Below, one piece after another: positions 9,606 to 17,070 of a DNA stretch of 64,000 bases. Each line of letters begins with the position of its first letter. The stretch's first letter is position 1. The notes below the pieces were generated by a model. It worked only from the letters and a program-made list of their open reading frames with translations, had not been told where the DNA came from and made no database searches. Source of the DNA: J027 sp965215855 (GTDB lineage Bacteria; Chloroflexota; Anaerolineae; Aggregatilineales; J027); NCBI GenBank assembly GCA_965215855.1, contig CBDCER010000003.1, positions 2,790,001 through 2,854,000 of the forward strand. The letters are read 5' to 3'. The position numbers and the translations under genes are program-made.

Positions 9606-9767
9606 TACTAGTGACAGCGGTCGGGCTGGGTTAGAGTCTAGGAGGCGTAGATAGTCGTCGTTCTCCGTCCAGCGCGTCATGATAGCGATGTCGTCGGGGT
9701 GTGGAGCTGCGAGCCGCACCAGTTCCCCTTTGAAAATGTTGTTGAGGGTCATAAACGACTTTTCCAT
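9606..9767 (-). pseudogene. GNAT acetyltransferase, 5' fragment
   Basis: This holds the N-terminal 54 codons of the interrupted GNAT gene, from MEKSFMTLNN through GELVRLAAPHPDD and LRLLDSNPARP, typical of the RimJ/RimL acceptor-side region. The ATG at 9767 was chosen because it is the first that gives a family-like N-terminus; 9752 is also possible. Past 9606 the frame runs into IS630 DNA and soon stops. The other half is at 7977-8392. Confidence 0.8.
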
Positions 9768-9838
9768 TCGATTTACTTTGTCAGACAAAATGATTATAGT
9801 CTTAGCTGTGAAGAGATTTATGGCAAGGGATAATATTT

Positions 9839-10231
9839 ATGGCGACGCCACTGGTCAAGAAACTGGGCATTAAAGCTGGACATCGTGTGTGGTTGGTCAA
9901 TGCACCGCCGGATTATCTGGATACGCTGGGCGGGCTGCCAGAATTGGTCATTTTAGTATCAGGCCCCGCTGATGAGCTAGATTTTATACAGTATTTCACG
10001 AAAAGTGCTGCTGAACTGAAGGTGCGTTTCCCTGAGTTAAAAGCTACGTTGGCAACAACTGGAATGTTATGGATATCTTGGCCCAAAAAAGCCTAGAAAG
10101 TGCCGACTGATTTGAACGAAAACCTGATCCGTCAAAGTGGTTTGGATCATGGACTTGTTGATGTGAAAGTTTGTGCAGTGGATCACATATGGTCGGGGTT
10201 GAAGTTTGTTTATCGCCTGAAAGATCGTTAG
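9839..10231 (+). pseudogene. DUF3052-family protein with an in-frame TAG at codon 86
   Basis: The first 85 codons match the small DUF3052 family (LGIKAGHRVWLVNAPPDY near the start, TGMLWISWPKKA before the stop). A TAG at 10094-10096 ends this frame, yet the same frame continues without a shift as KVPTDLNENLIRQSGLDHG...KVCAVDHIWSGLKFVYRLKDR to TAG at 10229-10231. That continuation is the normal C-terminal third of the family, where the position after WPKKA is usually Ser (TCG to TAG is one change). The gene is either freshly inactivated or read through, or the base call is wrong. AAGGGA precedes the ATG. The function of DUF3052 is not established. Confidence 0.8.
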
Positions 10232-10304
10232 TGCCCCTGGAGAGACTCGAACTCCCGACACGCGGTTTAGGAAACCACTGCTCTATCCTCTGAGCTACAG
10301 GGGC
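10232..10304 (-). tRNA. tRNA-Arg (anticodon CCT)
   Basis: A 73-nt cloverleaf on the minus strand. The acceptor stem is GCCCCTG paired with CAGGGGC, the D arm contains AGCTCAGAGGATAGAGC, the anticodon stem GTGGT/ACCGC has loop TTCCTAA (anticodon CCT), and the T arm is GGGAGTTCGAGTCTCTC. The discriminator is A and CCA is not encoded. Its 3' end abuts the convergent DUF3052 stop codon. Confidence 0.97.
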
Positions 10305-10313
10305 ATCAATAAT

Positions 10314-10343
10314 AGTGTAGCGAAAAGGTCGTGGGCCTGACAA
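10314..10343 (-). promoter_or_regulatory. Promoter of tRNA-Arg
   Basis: TTGTCA and TACACT are separated by 18 bp on the minus strand, with the -10 about 10 bp before the tRNA 5' end. Confidence 0.7.
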
Positions 10344-10371
10344 GGGCGAAATACGAAATCAGGCGGCAACA

Positions 10372-10380
10372 TGGTATAAT
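10372..10380 (+). promoter_or_regulatory. Probable extended -10 promoter of the MinD/cNMP/GAF operon
   Basis: TGGTATAAT forms an extended -10 about 110 bp before the MinD-like start at 10489. No clear -35 is visible, as is usual for extended -10 promoters. Confidence 0.5.
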
Positions 10381-10488
10381 TCTCGTCATTGCAAGGCATT
10401 TCATCATAAAATACCAATCTCTTGCTTTACCAGGTGGGCTTGATGCGGTTACAATTATCCTGATGAACACACCTTTCGGGAGAACACT

Positions 10489-11268
10489 ATGGGTAAGATT
10501 ATTTCCATCCATTCATTTCGAGGCGGAACTGGCAAATCGAACCTGACCGCCAATGTCGCCACAACTGTTGCCACGATGGGCAATCGTGTCGCTATCGTCG
10601 ATACGGACATTCAGTCGCCGGGGATTCATACCCTGTTTGGTTTTGATGAGACGACTATCGACAAATCCCTGAACGATTATCTGTGGGGTAAAGCACCGAT
10701 TGAGGACTGTGCTTATGCGGTGCATGAAACTGCCGCTAAGGATCCCACCCGGAGCTATTTGCAGGGTCATAAAATGTGGCTGGTCCCCTCCAGCATCCGC
10801 ACTGGCGAAATCGCTCGTGTAGTTCGTGAAGGCTACGATGTGGGGTTGTTGAATGAAGGGTTCCACACCATCATTGATGAGCTTGAACTGGACTATCTAT
10901 TCATCGACACGCATCCTGGCATCAACGAGGAGACACTGTTATCTATCGCCATTTCCAACGCACTGGTGATTATTCTGCGCCCTGACCAGCAAGATTTCCA
11001 GGGAACTGCCGTGACGGTGGATGTGGCGCAACGCTTGGAAGTACCGAAATTGCGATTGGTAATTAATATGGCATTGCCGCGCTACGATTTTGACCAGTTG
11101 CGCTCCAGTGTCAGCGGGACATATGATGTGCCGGTGGCGGGGGTGTTGCCACTGTCGGATGATGTGGCTTCCAACGCCAGCAACCACGTCTTTGCAGCAA
11201 TGAACCCTGACCATCTTTGGTCACAGACCGTTCGGGAAATTGCCGAGGAATTGATCGACGGCGACTAA
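10489..11268 (+). CDS. MinD/ParA-family P-loop ATPase
   Basis: The 259-residue protein starts with a deviant Walker A, RGGTGKSN, at residues 11-18, where the signature Lys has become Arg but the catalytic Lys16 and Ser17 are kept. Switch I is VDTDIQSPG, and Walker B is LFIDTHPGINEE near residue 140. These features place it in the MinD/ParA/Mrp class of dimerising ATPases. There is no C-terminal membrane-targeting helix of the MinD type and no MinC, MinE or ParB gene nearby. It is the first gene of a six-gene operon with wHTH/cNMP, GAF, zinc-ribbon and STAS-like proteins, so it is more likely a signalling or localisation switch than a plasmid-partition or cell-division factor (inference). Its start follows GGGAG. 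Confidence 0.9.
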   Translation: MGKIISIHSFRGGTGKSNLTANVATTVATMGNRVAIVDTDIQSPGIHTLFGFDETTIDKSLNDYLWGKAPIEDCAYAVHETAAKDPTRSYLQGHKMWLVPSSIRTGEIARVVREGYDVGLLNEGFHTIIDELELDYLFIDTHPGINEETLLSIAISNALVIILRPDQQDFQGTAVTVDVAQRLEVPKLRLVINMALPRYDFDQLRSSVSGTYDVPVAGVLPLSDDVASNASNHVFAAMNPDHLWSQTVREIAEELIDGD

Positions 11269-11293
11269 ATACTAACCATATTAGGACAAGCCT

Positions 11294-13069
11294 ATGAGCG
11301 ATGACCCACTGGCCGGATTACTCGGCTCAATGCGGCGACAGAAGGGGCGGCAGACATCGGATATTGATTTTTCTCGCCCCGAAAAACCCAAAGGCGAAAC
11401 CGGACTGAATCCCCTTGATCTTTTGGGGCTACCTCCTGCGCAGCGTGATATGGTCAATTATTTATCGCGACGCAAGCAAGCGACACTGGGTGATTTGCAA
11501 AAGCGCCTGAAAAAAACTGCAGAGGATGTGCGGAAAGTTGCTAGGGAGTTGGTTGCGGCGGGGTATGTCCACGAAGCATTGGTCGATGGCGAACTATACT
11601 ATCGCGTGGTGTTTGGCGGGAAAGTCAGTCGGTCGGGACGGGGTGTGCCCCAGGCCATTTGGGATGCTGTAGACCTCGACAACACAATCTTCTTGAAGCA
11701 ATTGCCGCTGTTTAGCCATCTATCGGATGATGCAGTGCAGAAAATTGCTTTGATGATGGAAGCTCGGCGGTACAACCGCAATGAGGTCATCATTTGGCAA
11801 GGCGATGTGGGCGAGGACATTTATTTCATCAAAAATGGGATCATTGGTATTAGCCGCCTGACGCCTGGCTCCAGCCAGCAGGATGCCGAAATCTTGGCCT
11901 ATCTGAAGCAAGGTGATATTTTAGCTGAACATAATCTGTTGCAGGGGCATCACTATCCGGCTGCCGCGACAGCAACCGCTCTCAGTGAAGTGGAACTGTT
12001 AAGGGTCAATCGGCAGAATATGTTGGAAATGATGCTGGGATATGACAACACAGCGCTCGAAATGGCTCGCATGTTGTCACAACGCTTGATCGGCATTAAC
12101 ACCCGACTCAGTAGCAAAGGAGCCGAGATCAAGCTTTCGTTGATATTTGGGGTTGGAGGATGTGGAACCACTACGTTGGGGAGTGCCCTGGCACTGACAT
12201 TGGCTCATGTTACAGAGCGTAAGGCAGTATATACTGAGCATCCAAATCCCGGTAGCCTCCCGCAAACATTTGATTTCGAGACGACCGACGAGATTTACAC
12301 ACACCCCGGCGGCTATGATATTGCCGTGATTGAAGGCGCAGCCGGATTACCGCCCACTGTGCGCACAACGGTGGTGATGGACCGCATGTTGAATGACTAT
12401 GCCAACATTGTCATTGGGTTATCCAGTCAGGTTGACGATACCATTACCTATATGCTCGAAAAAGCCAATCAGGTCGTCATCGTCACCTCGCCCGATAGCG
12501 AATCTTGGGCCGAGGCAACGCAACTGGTTGCGGAATTAAAAGCCAATATTCATCCCGAACGCACCAGTCTGTTGATGGTTGTTAACCGCAAGAGTAGTGA
12601 CCAAATGGCACTGCCACTGGCTGGTAATGCCGATTTTGACATTCCCTTCCTGTCGAACCTGCCACCGCTCAATCAATTGACTGAGGATAAAGTTCCCGAT
12701 TCGTTAAAAGATACTGCTCAACACTTGGCTGATCGTTTGGGACGTACCAACCAAGTTGGCATCTATATTCCAACCACGACTGATGTTGACCAAGTTGTCG
12801 ACACATCGAGTTACATACAAGAAACCAAGGCTTTTCTTGGCAAGATTTTCGGTGGAGCAGTTGCCACCAGCAGCGAAGCACAAGGTGTGTGGAATAGTGA
12901 AGAAATTGGACTGGTGAGCGAAACTATTCACATTGTCCGCACCTATGTGACACAGACGGAATTAGACCGCTATCTGGGTGATGTTTTGGAATACGTGGAA
13001 GGCCTCAAAGGGAAACTTAAACAAGAAGCAATGGCCCTCGAAGTCAATCAGAAGTTGCTGCTTATCTAG
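11294..13069 (+). CDS. wHTH / cyclic-nucleotide-binding-fold / degenerate MinD-like fusion protein
   Basis: A 591-residue multidomain protein. Residues about 35-120 form a winged-helix-like module beginning GLNPLDLLGLPPAQ. Residues about 135-255 form a cNMP-binding fold (LPLFSHLSDDAVQKIALM, GDVGEDIYFIKNG). The phosphate cassette reads GDILAEHNLLQGHHYPAAAT, lacking the Arg needed to hold cAMP or cGMP, so another ligand or none is likely. From about residue 283, LIFGVGGCGTTTLGSALAL resembles a MinD P loop without its lysines, followed by MinD-like strands such as VIVTSPDSESWAEA. It is probably a non-hydrolysing partner of the ATPase encoded 26 bp upstream (inference). The N-terminal module recurs in the protein at 14433-14870. 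Confidence 0.82.
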   Translation: MSDDPLAGLLGSMRRQKGRQTSDIDFSRPEKPKGETGLNPLDLLGLPPAQRDMVNYLSRRKQATLGDLQKRLKKTAEDVRKVARELVAAGYVHEALVDGELYYRVVFGGKVSRSGRGVPQAIWDAVDLDNTIFLKQLPLFSHLSDDAVQKIALMMEARRYNRNEVIIWQGDVGEDIYFIKNGIIGISRLTPGSSQQDAEILAYLKQGDILAEHNLLQGHHYPAAATATALSEVELLRVNRQNMLEMMLGYDNTALEMARMLSQRLIGINTRLSSKGAEIKLSLIFGVGGCGTTTLGSALALTLAHVTERKAVYTEHPNPGSLPQTFDFETTDEIYTHPGGYDIAVIEGAAGLPPTVRTTVVMDRMLNDYANIVIGLSSQVDDTITYMLEKANQVVIVTSPDSESWAEATQLVAELKANIHPERTSLLMVVNRKSSDQMALPLAGNADFDIPFLSNLPPLNQLTEDKVPDSLKDTAQHLADRLGRTNQVGIYIPTTTDVDQVVDTSSYIQETKAFLGKIFGGAVATSSEAQGVWNSEEIGLVSETIHIVRTYVTQTELDRYLGDVLEYVEGLKGKLKQEAMALEVNQKLLLI

Positions 13070-13087
13070 GAAGGGAAGGGTTCTACA

Positions 13088-14170
13088 ATGAATAAGGTTC
13101 CGATACATCTTGTGTTGGCCGCGTTGTTGATCATCGCTGGCCTTGTCGCGTTGGTTCTCGGCCATGTTGGCGGCATTGTAGCAGGTGCAGCCGGGTTGGT
13201 CGTTGTCGTTGGTGTGGTATCGTTTTGGGCGGCGGGCGCAATTGGTAAACCCATCCGACGCTTATCGGAAACAACGAAAGCCCTGGGGAATTCGATTGAG
13301 AAGGATATTAGTTTTCCCAAACTTGATAACCTCGACGGTGGCGTGGGCCAGGAGTTTTCCGGACTGACTGATACTATTCAGGGTGTGGCAGGAGCCTTCC
13401 AAAAGCGGCTGACCGAGTTGAATTCTATCCATGCCATCACGCAGACCATTACGCTATCGACGTTGGATTATGAGAAGACTGTTAAATCAGTGTTGGCCGC
13501 AGTGCAACAAGTGGTTGATTATGACGCGGCGGAAGTGGCCGTGTTGCGTGGCAAAGCCCTGCTGGTTGAGGCATGGTGGGGCAAAGAGGATTTCATTGAT
13601 ACTACCGGGCGCAAATACCGTGTCGGCAAAGGCCCAACAGGCATTATCGCTGCCACTCAGGAACCATTGTTTATGCCCACTGTAGAAGAATCAACAGAAA
13701 TCATGCGGACCATTGGCGAAGCGCCCATGCATTCTGAGTTCATTGCCAAGACCACCAAGCTTAGAATTAACTCATTGTTGGGTATTCCATTGTTGATTGG
13801 TGAACGGTTGATTGGAACCCTGATGCTCGTTCATCACCAGTCAAATTTCTTCACCGCTGGTGACATGCGCCAGCTTAATAAATTGGCCGACCATGCTTCA
13901 GTTGCCATCGACAATGCGCTGCAAGTACGCGAACGTGAAGCAGAATTGAAGAATCAGATTCGGGAACTAAAAATCGAGATTGACCAAGCCAAACTCGCTA
14001 AACAGGTTGAAGAAGTTACCGAAAGCGAATTCTTCCGTAACTTGCAGGATAACGCCGCACAGATGCGGGAACGTTATAATCGGGGTTCTTCGAGTTCCGA
14101 AACAGAACCAACAACCGAAGCAGCAGCAGATGAAGAAAGCACCGACTCGCAAGAACCTGAACAGTCTTGA
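13088..14170 (+). CDS. Membrane-bound GAF-domain sensor protein
   Basis: The ATG at 13088 has GGAAGGGAAGGG just upstream. Residues about 5-50 form two adjacent hydrophobic helices, followed by a HAMP-like linker (IGKPIRRLSETTKALG). A GAF domain at about residues 115-280 starts at LNSIHAITQTITL and includes LLGIPLLIGERLIGTLMLVHH. A charged coiled-coil tail follows (LKIEIDQAKLAKQVEE, ESEFFRNLQDNAAQ), then an acidic Ser/Glu end. There is no kinase, GGDEF or phosphatase domain, so output must be through protein contact, presumably with the other operon products. The GAF ligand is unknown. Confidence 0.85.
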   Translation: MNKVPIHLVLAALLIIAGLVALVLGHVGGIVAGAAGLVVVVGVVSFWAAGAIGKPIRRLSETTKALGNSIEKDISFPKLDNLDGGVGQEFSGLTDTIQGVAGAFQKRLTELNSIHAITQTITLSTLDYEKTVKSVLAAVQQVVDYDAAEVAVLRGKALLVEAWWGKEDFIDTTGRKYRVGKGPTGIIAATQEPLFMPTVEESTEIMRTIGEAPMHSEFIAKTTKLRINSLLGIPLLIGERLIGTLMLVHHQSNFFTAGDMRQLNKLADHASVAIDNALQVREREAELKNQIRELKIEIDQAKLAKQVEEVTESEFFRNLQDNAAQMRERYNRGSSSSETEPTTEAAADEESTDSQEPEQS

Positions 14171-14190
14171 GTGTATCTAAAGAAAGAGTG

Positions 14191-14415
14191 ATGACGATGG
14201 GTGTTATCTGTTGGATTTCAGACAAACCAGCCAACGCAGTATGCCGGTTTTGTGGGCGGTTCGTCGCCAAAGAACAGGCTTCCAAGTATCCTTATTTTCT
14301 GACAGTGTATGTCGGCGCTAATCAAACACCCAAGGCATTGGTCGTGGCTGATGCTATATGGTGTGGAGAATGCAGCCCACAATCAGAACCAATTGCTATG
14401 CCACAGCTCTATTAG
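14191..14415 (+). CDS. Small cysteine-rich (zinc-ribbon-like) protein
   Basis: A 74-residue protein with CRFC and, 40-odd residues later, CGEC, plus one earlier Cys. The CxxC pairs suggest a zinc ribbon. The ATG at 14191 is used; 14197 is better spaced from AAGAAAGAG and would give 72 residues. An upstream TTG in the same frame overlaps the GAF gene. It sits between the GAF and wHTH genes in the same operon. The partner and role are unknown. Confidence 0.6.
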   Translation: MTMGVICWISDKPANAVCRFCGRFVAKEQASKYPYFLTVYVGANQTPKALVVADAIWCGECSPQSEPIAMPQLY

Positions 14416-14432
14416 CCTGCAGGAGCAATCCC

Positions 14433-14870
14433 ATGTCCGATCTATCTGATCTGCTGGGGGGATTACCCAAGAAAAGCAAAAAGCAGTCTGAAGGCGAAGA
14501 TGATGCACTGGATTTTTTGAGCGGATTTAAGAAGAAAGTTCAGTCTGGCGACTTGAGTTCCTCAAAATCGGATTCGGATGAGGAAACAGGTGGTATCACA
14601 CCGCTGGACATTGCAGGGTTGCCTGAAGATCAAAAGAGCATTATGTTCTTCATGCTGCGTGACAAAGCCGCCGTGAAAGAAGGGATCGGTTTTGAGGAAT
14701 TGCAGGAGCATTTCGATGCGGATGAAGAACCGTTGGTCGCGACGTTAACGCAGCTCATTGAGGATCATTGGCTAATTGTGATAGGCGAACCCCCGGACGA
14801 ACGCTATAAACTGAATCTGAGGCGTAGGCGAGGCAGCCTGAATTCCGATATCTGGTCGGCACTGGAATAA
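14433..14870 (+). CDS. wHTH-module protein, paralogue of the N-terminus of the cNMP/MinD fusion
   Basis: A 145-residue protein starting at ATG 14433 after AGGAGC. A Ser/Lys/Asp-rich N-terminal half (SDLLGGLPKKSKK) leads into a module beginning GITPLDIAGLPEDQ and ending RRRRGSLNSDIWSALE. The same order (G-x-x-PLD-x-x-GLP ... RG ... IWDAVD) occurs at residues about 35-125 of the protein at 11294-13069, which also starts MSDDPLAGLLG. The two proteins therefore share one winged-helix-like module. In this gene it stands alone, and might compete for or bridge to the same partner (inference). Confidence 0.7.
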   Translation: MSDLSDLLGGLPKKSKKQSEGEDDALDFLSGFKKKVQSGDLSSSKSDSDEETGGITPLDIAGLPEDQKSIMFFMLRDKAAVKEGIGFEELQEHFDADEEPLVATLTQLIEDHWLIVIGEPPDERYKLNLRRRRGSLNSDIWSALE

Positions 14871-14886
14871 AACGAAAGGTAGCGCA

Positions 14887-15249
14887 ATGGCAAAATTTGA
14901 AATTTCACAACCAACACCGGTTGTCGTTCGTGTCCAATTCCCCAAGAAGTGGAACGCTCATGCCGAATCGGAGACGATGTTCGCTGAGTTGTTGGACATG
15001 TTAGATAATGCTGAAGATGCGGTGACACTGATGATTGTGGCGGGCGACGAACGTCCAGTATATACGGCCTATGGATTGCCCAAAGCCCGTGACATTCTAT
15101 TCCATGATAATGTGGGCAAGATGATTATTGTCGCCAGCAACCCCGCACCAGCCGTCAGTCACATGTCGGCTTTTCGTGGTGAACGCGGGATTCCGCCTAT
15201 TCCCATCATCGGATGCAATACTGAAGAAGAAGCCCAAAAACATCTGTAG
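14887..15249 (+). CDS. STAS/SpoIIAA-like small protein
   Basis: A 120-residue protein with alternating beta and alpha segments (VVRVQFPKKW, AVTLMIVAGDE, VGKMIIVASNPA, IPPIPIIGCNTEEEAQKHL). This layout resembles STAS/SpoIIAA-like domains, which act as protein-protein switches. I do not see the phosphorylatable Ser in a canonical context, so the family call is tentative. It lies 16 bp after the wHTH protein and just before a terminator, making it the last gene of the MinD/cNMP/GAF operon. GAAAGGTAGCGC precedes the ATG. Confidence 0.6.
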   Translation: MAKFEISQPTPVVVRVQFPKKWNAHAESETMFAELLDMLDNAEDAVTLMIVAGDERPVYTAYGLPKARDILFHDNVGKMIIVASNPAPAVSHMSAFRGERGIPPIPIIGCNTEEEAQKHL

Positions 15250-15258
15250 GACTAACGA

Positions 15259-15288
15259 AACTGAGGCCTAAAGAGACCTCAGTTTTTT
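15259..15288 (+). terminator. Terminator ending the MinD/cNMP/GAF operon
   Basis: AACTGAGG (15259-15266) pairs with CCTCAGTT (15277-15284), followed by a T run. The converging CBS gene ends inside the stem, so the hairpin may act in both directions. Confidence 0.85.
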
Positions 15289-15695
15289 CCTAGCAGGGTA
15301 ATATAACTTTGCAGAATGTCGCTGACGGTGACAATCCCTACCAATCGTTCCTCTTCTACGACTGGCAATGCCCCGAATTTGTAGCGAGTCATCAATCGCG
15401 CAACTTCATCCGCCGCCATGTCTGGTGCAACGCACATAGGATCAGGAGTCATACAGGCTTCCGCGATGGCTGATTGCAGTAATTCCCATTCTTGTGAACG
15501 TTCATGAGGGATTAGTGGCGAATCCAGTACCAGGCGGACATCCCGGTCGGAGATGATACCCACGATTTGCGATTCATCCACAACGGGCAGATGACGGCAG
15601 GCGTGAGTTTTCATCAACCCGATCACCTCGGCCAGGGGAGTAGCGCGTTGAACAGTGATAGGGTCAGGCGTCATTATGTCACGAACTGTCAGCAT
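15279..15695 (-). CDS. Tandem CBS-domain protein
   Basis: A 138-residue protein made only of a CBS pair. MLTVRDIMTPDPITV opens the first domain (with HLPVVDESQIVGIISDRD) and CMTPDPMCVAPDMAADE opens the second (with GALPVVEEERLVGIVTVSDIL). Such Bateman modules bind adenine nucleotides and regulate partners. Its ATG is 2 bp after the stop of the oxidoreductase gamma gene, in the same operon, suggesting it senses energy charge for that enzyme (inference). Confidence 0.92.
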   Translation of the reverse strand: MLTVRDIMTPDPITVQRATPLAEVIGLMKTHACRHLPVVDESQIVGIISDRDVRLVLDSPLIPHERSQEWELLQSAIAEACMTPDPMCVAPDMAADEVARLMTRYKFGALPVVEEERLVGIVTVSDILQSYITLLGKN

Positions 15696-15697
15696 TG

Positions 15698-16249
15698 TTA
15701 TGTCGTCACCAGATCCTTGACCTCTGCCGCGCCACGATCTAGCGCTTCCAGATTCAACGGCAGTAAATTACGACGGTGGCTCGGAATATGTGCGTCCAAT
15801 GCTTCTCGGAGCGCATCTACGGTCAAGATAGGTCGCATGGTGAGTAATGCCCCCAACATAACAATATTGGTTAACCGCAGGTTGCCTAATTCATCCGCAA
15901 TATCTGTGGCAGGAACTGGCAATTGGGTGGTGTCAGTGCGCTCACTCCGATCTTCAATCAGCGACGAATTGTAGACCAACAGGCCATCTGAAGCCACCAA
16001 CGGCTCATAACGCTCGAAAGATGGTTTGTTGAACGCGACTGCCACTTTCGGTTTACTAACCACTGGCGATCCGATGGGTTTGTCGCTGATGACGACGTAG
16101 CAATGGGCCGTGCCACCACGCATTTCAGGGCCATAGCTGGGAATCCAGGTGACTTCGTAGCCGTTGTCCATCGCGGCATAGGCTAACAATTGACCGACGA
16201 ACATCACGCCCTGACCGCCAAAACCTGCAAAAAGAATTTGTTCTTGCAT
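15698..16249 (-). CDS. 2-oxoacid:ferredoxin oxidoreductase, gamma subunit
   Basis: A 183-residue pyruvate/ketoisovalerate oxidoreductase catalytic-domain protein. It starts MQEQILFAGFGGQGVM, the family's glycine-rich signature, with TWIPSYGPEMRGGTAHC about 35 residues later. It completes the four-subunit enzyme that oxidatively decarboxylates a branched or other 2-oxoacid to acyl-CoA with reduction of ferredoxin, or runs in reverse. It follows the beta gene by 2 bp. Confidence 0.95.
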   Translation of the reverse strand: MQEQILFAGFGGQGVMFVGQLLAYAAMDNGYEVTWIPSYGPEMRGGTAHCYVVISDKPIGSPVVSKPKVAVAFNKPSFERYEPLVASDGLLVYNSSLIEDRSERTDTTQLPVPATDIADELGNLRLTNIVMLGALLTMRPILTVDALREALDAHIPSHRRNLLPLNLEALDRGAAEVKDLVTT

Positions 16250-16251
16250 CG

Positions 16252-17058
16252 CTAACGTCCTCGTCCAACTTTGGGAAGTTCTTTGACAGCATCAATGATC
16301 TTATAATCGCCCAATGGATAATAAGGCACCATCTCGTCCTCAATCCATTGCATGGCCTCGTCCGGCTCAAGCCCCCAATTGGTTGGACAACTGGAGAGCA
16401 TTTCCACTAGACTGAAGCCCAGGCTGTTCATCTGCACCTGGAGGGCTGTTTTAATGGCGCTTTTAGCTTTGCGAATGTGTTTCACATCATGCAAAGAGCG
16501 TCGCACGATATAGGATGCGCCATCCAATTGCGACAACAATTCGCTGATACGGATCGGAAAGCCAGTCTGTTTTACATCACGCCCAAATGGGGATGAATGG
16601 GTCTTCATCCCGGGGAGTGTGGTGGGAGCCATTTGTCCGCCAGTCATGCCATAAATCGCATTATTCAGGAAAAAGATGGTGATATTCTCGCTCCGTGCTG
16701 CGGCGTGAATGACCTCAGCCATGCCAATTGATGCCAGATCACCGTCGCCCTGATAGGTCATTACAATTCGGTCAGGATTGACGCGCTTCACGCCGGTTGC
16801 CATAGCTGGGGCACGACCATGCGCTGCTTCGCAAGAGTCAACATTGAAATATTTATATGAAAAAACAGAGCATCCGACCGAAGCTACCATAATTGCCCGC
16901 TCGCGCAGTCCCAATTCATCCATGGCTTCGGCGATTAACCGGTGCGCCACACCATGCGTGCAACCTGGGCAATAGTGGGTGTGAATGTCGGCCAGCGCGT
17001 TTGGCTTTTGGTAGATCAGGTCCATATTTTGAGGTGGTTTAGATACTGTGGTTGCCAT
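16252..17058 (-). CDS. 2-oxoacid:ferredoxin oxidoreductase, beta (thiamine pyrophosphate) subunit
   Basis: The 268-residue subunit binds thiamine pyrophosphate: YQGDGDLASIGMAE followed about 25 residues later by NNAIYGMTGGQ, the GDG...NN motif. CPGCTHG near the N-terminus and SVGCSVF supply cysteines typical of the family. It lies between the alpha and gamma genes with short spacers. The closest subclass appears to be the VorB/KorA-type enzymes, but the sequence alone does not fix whether the substrate is 2-oxoisovalerate, 2-oxoglutarate or both. Confidence 0.95.
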   Translation of the reverse strand: MATTVSKPPQNMDLIYQKPNALADIHTHYCPGCTHGVAHRLIAEAMDELGLRERAIMVASVGCSVFSYKYFNVDSCEAAHGRAPAMATGVKRVNPDRIVMTYQGDGDLASIGMAEVIHAAARSENITIFFLNNAIYGMTGGQMAPTTLPGMKTHSSPFGRDVKQTGFPIRISELLSQLDGASYIVRRSLHDVKHIRKAKSAIKTALQVQMNSLGFSLVEMLSSCPTNWGLEPDEAMQWIEDEMVPYYPLGDYKIIDAVKELPKVGRGR

Positions 17059-17070
17059 AAACTATTCTCC

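Noticed and set aside
10489..11268. Plasmid or chromosome partition locus (ParA)
   Set aside because: No ParB gene or centromere-like iterons next to it; the context is signalling proteins.
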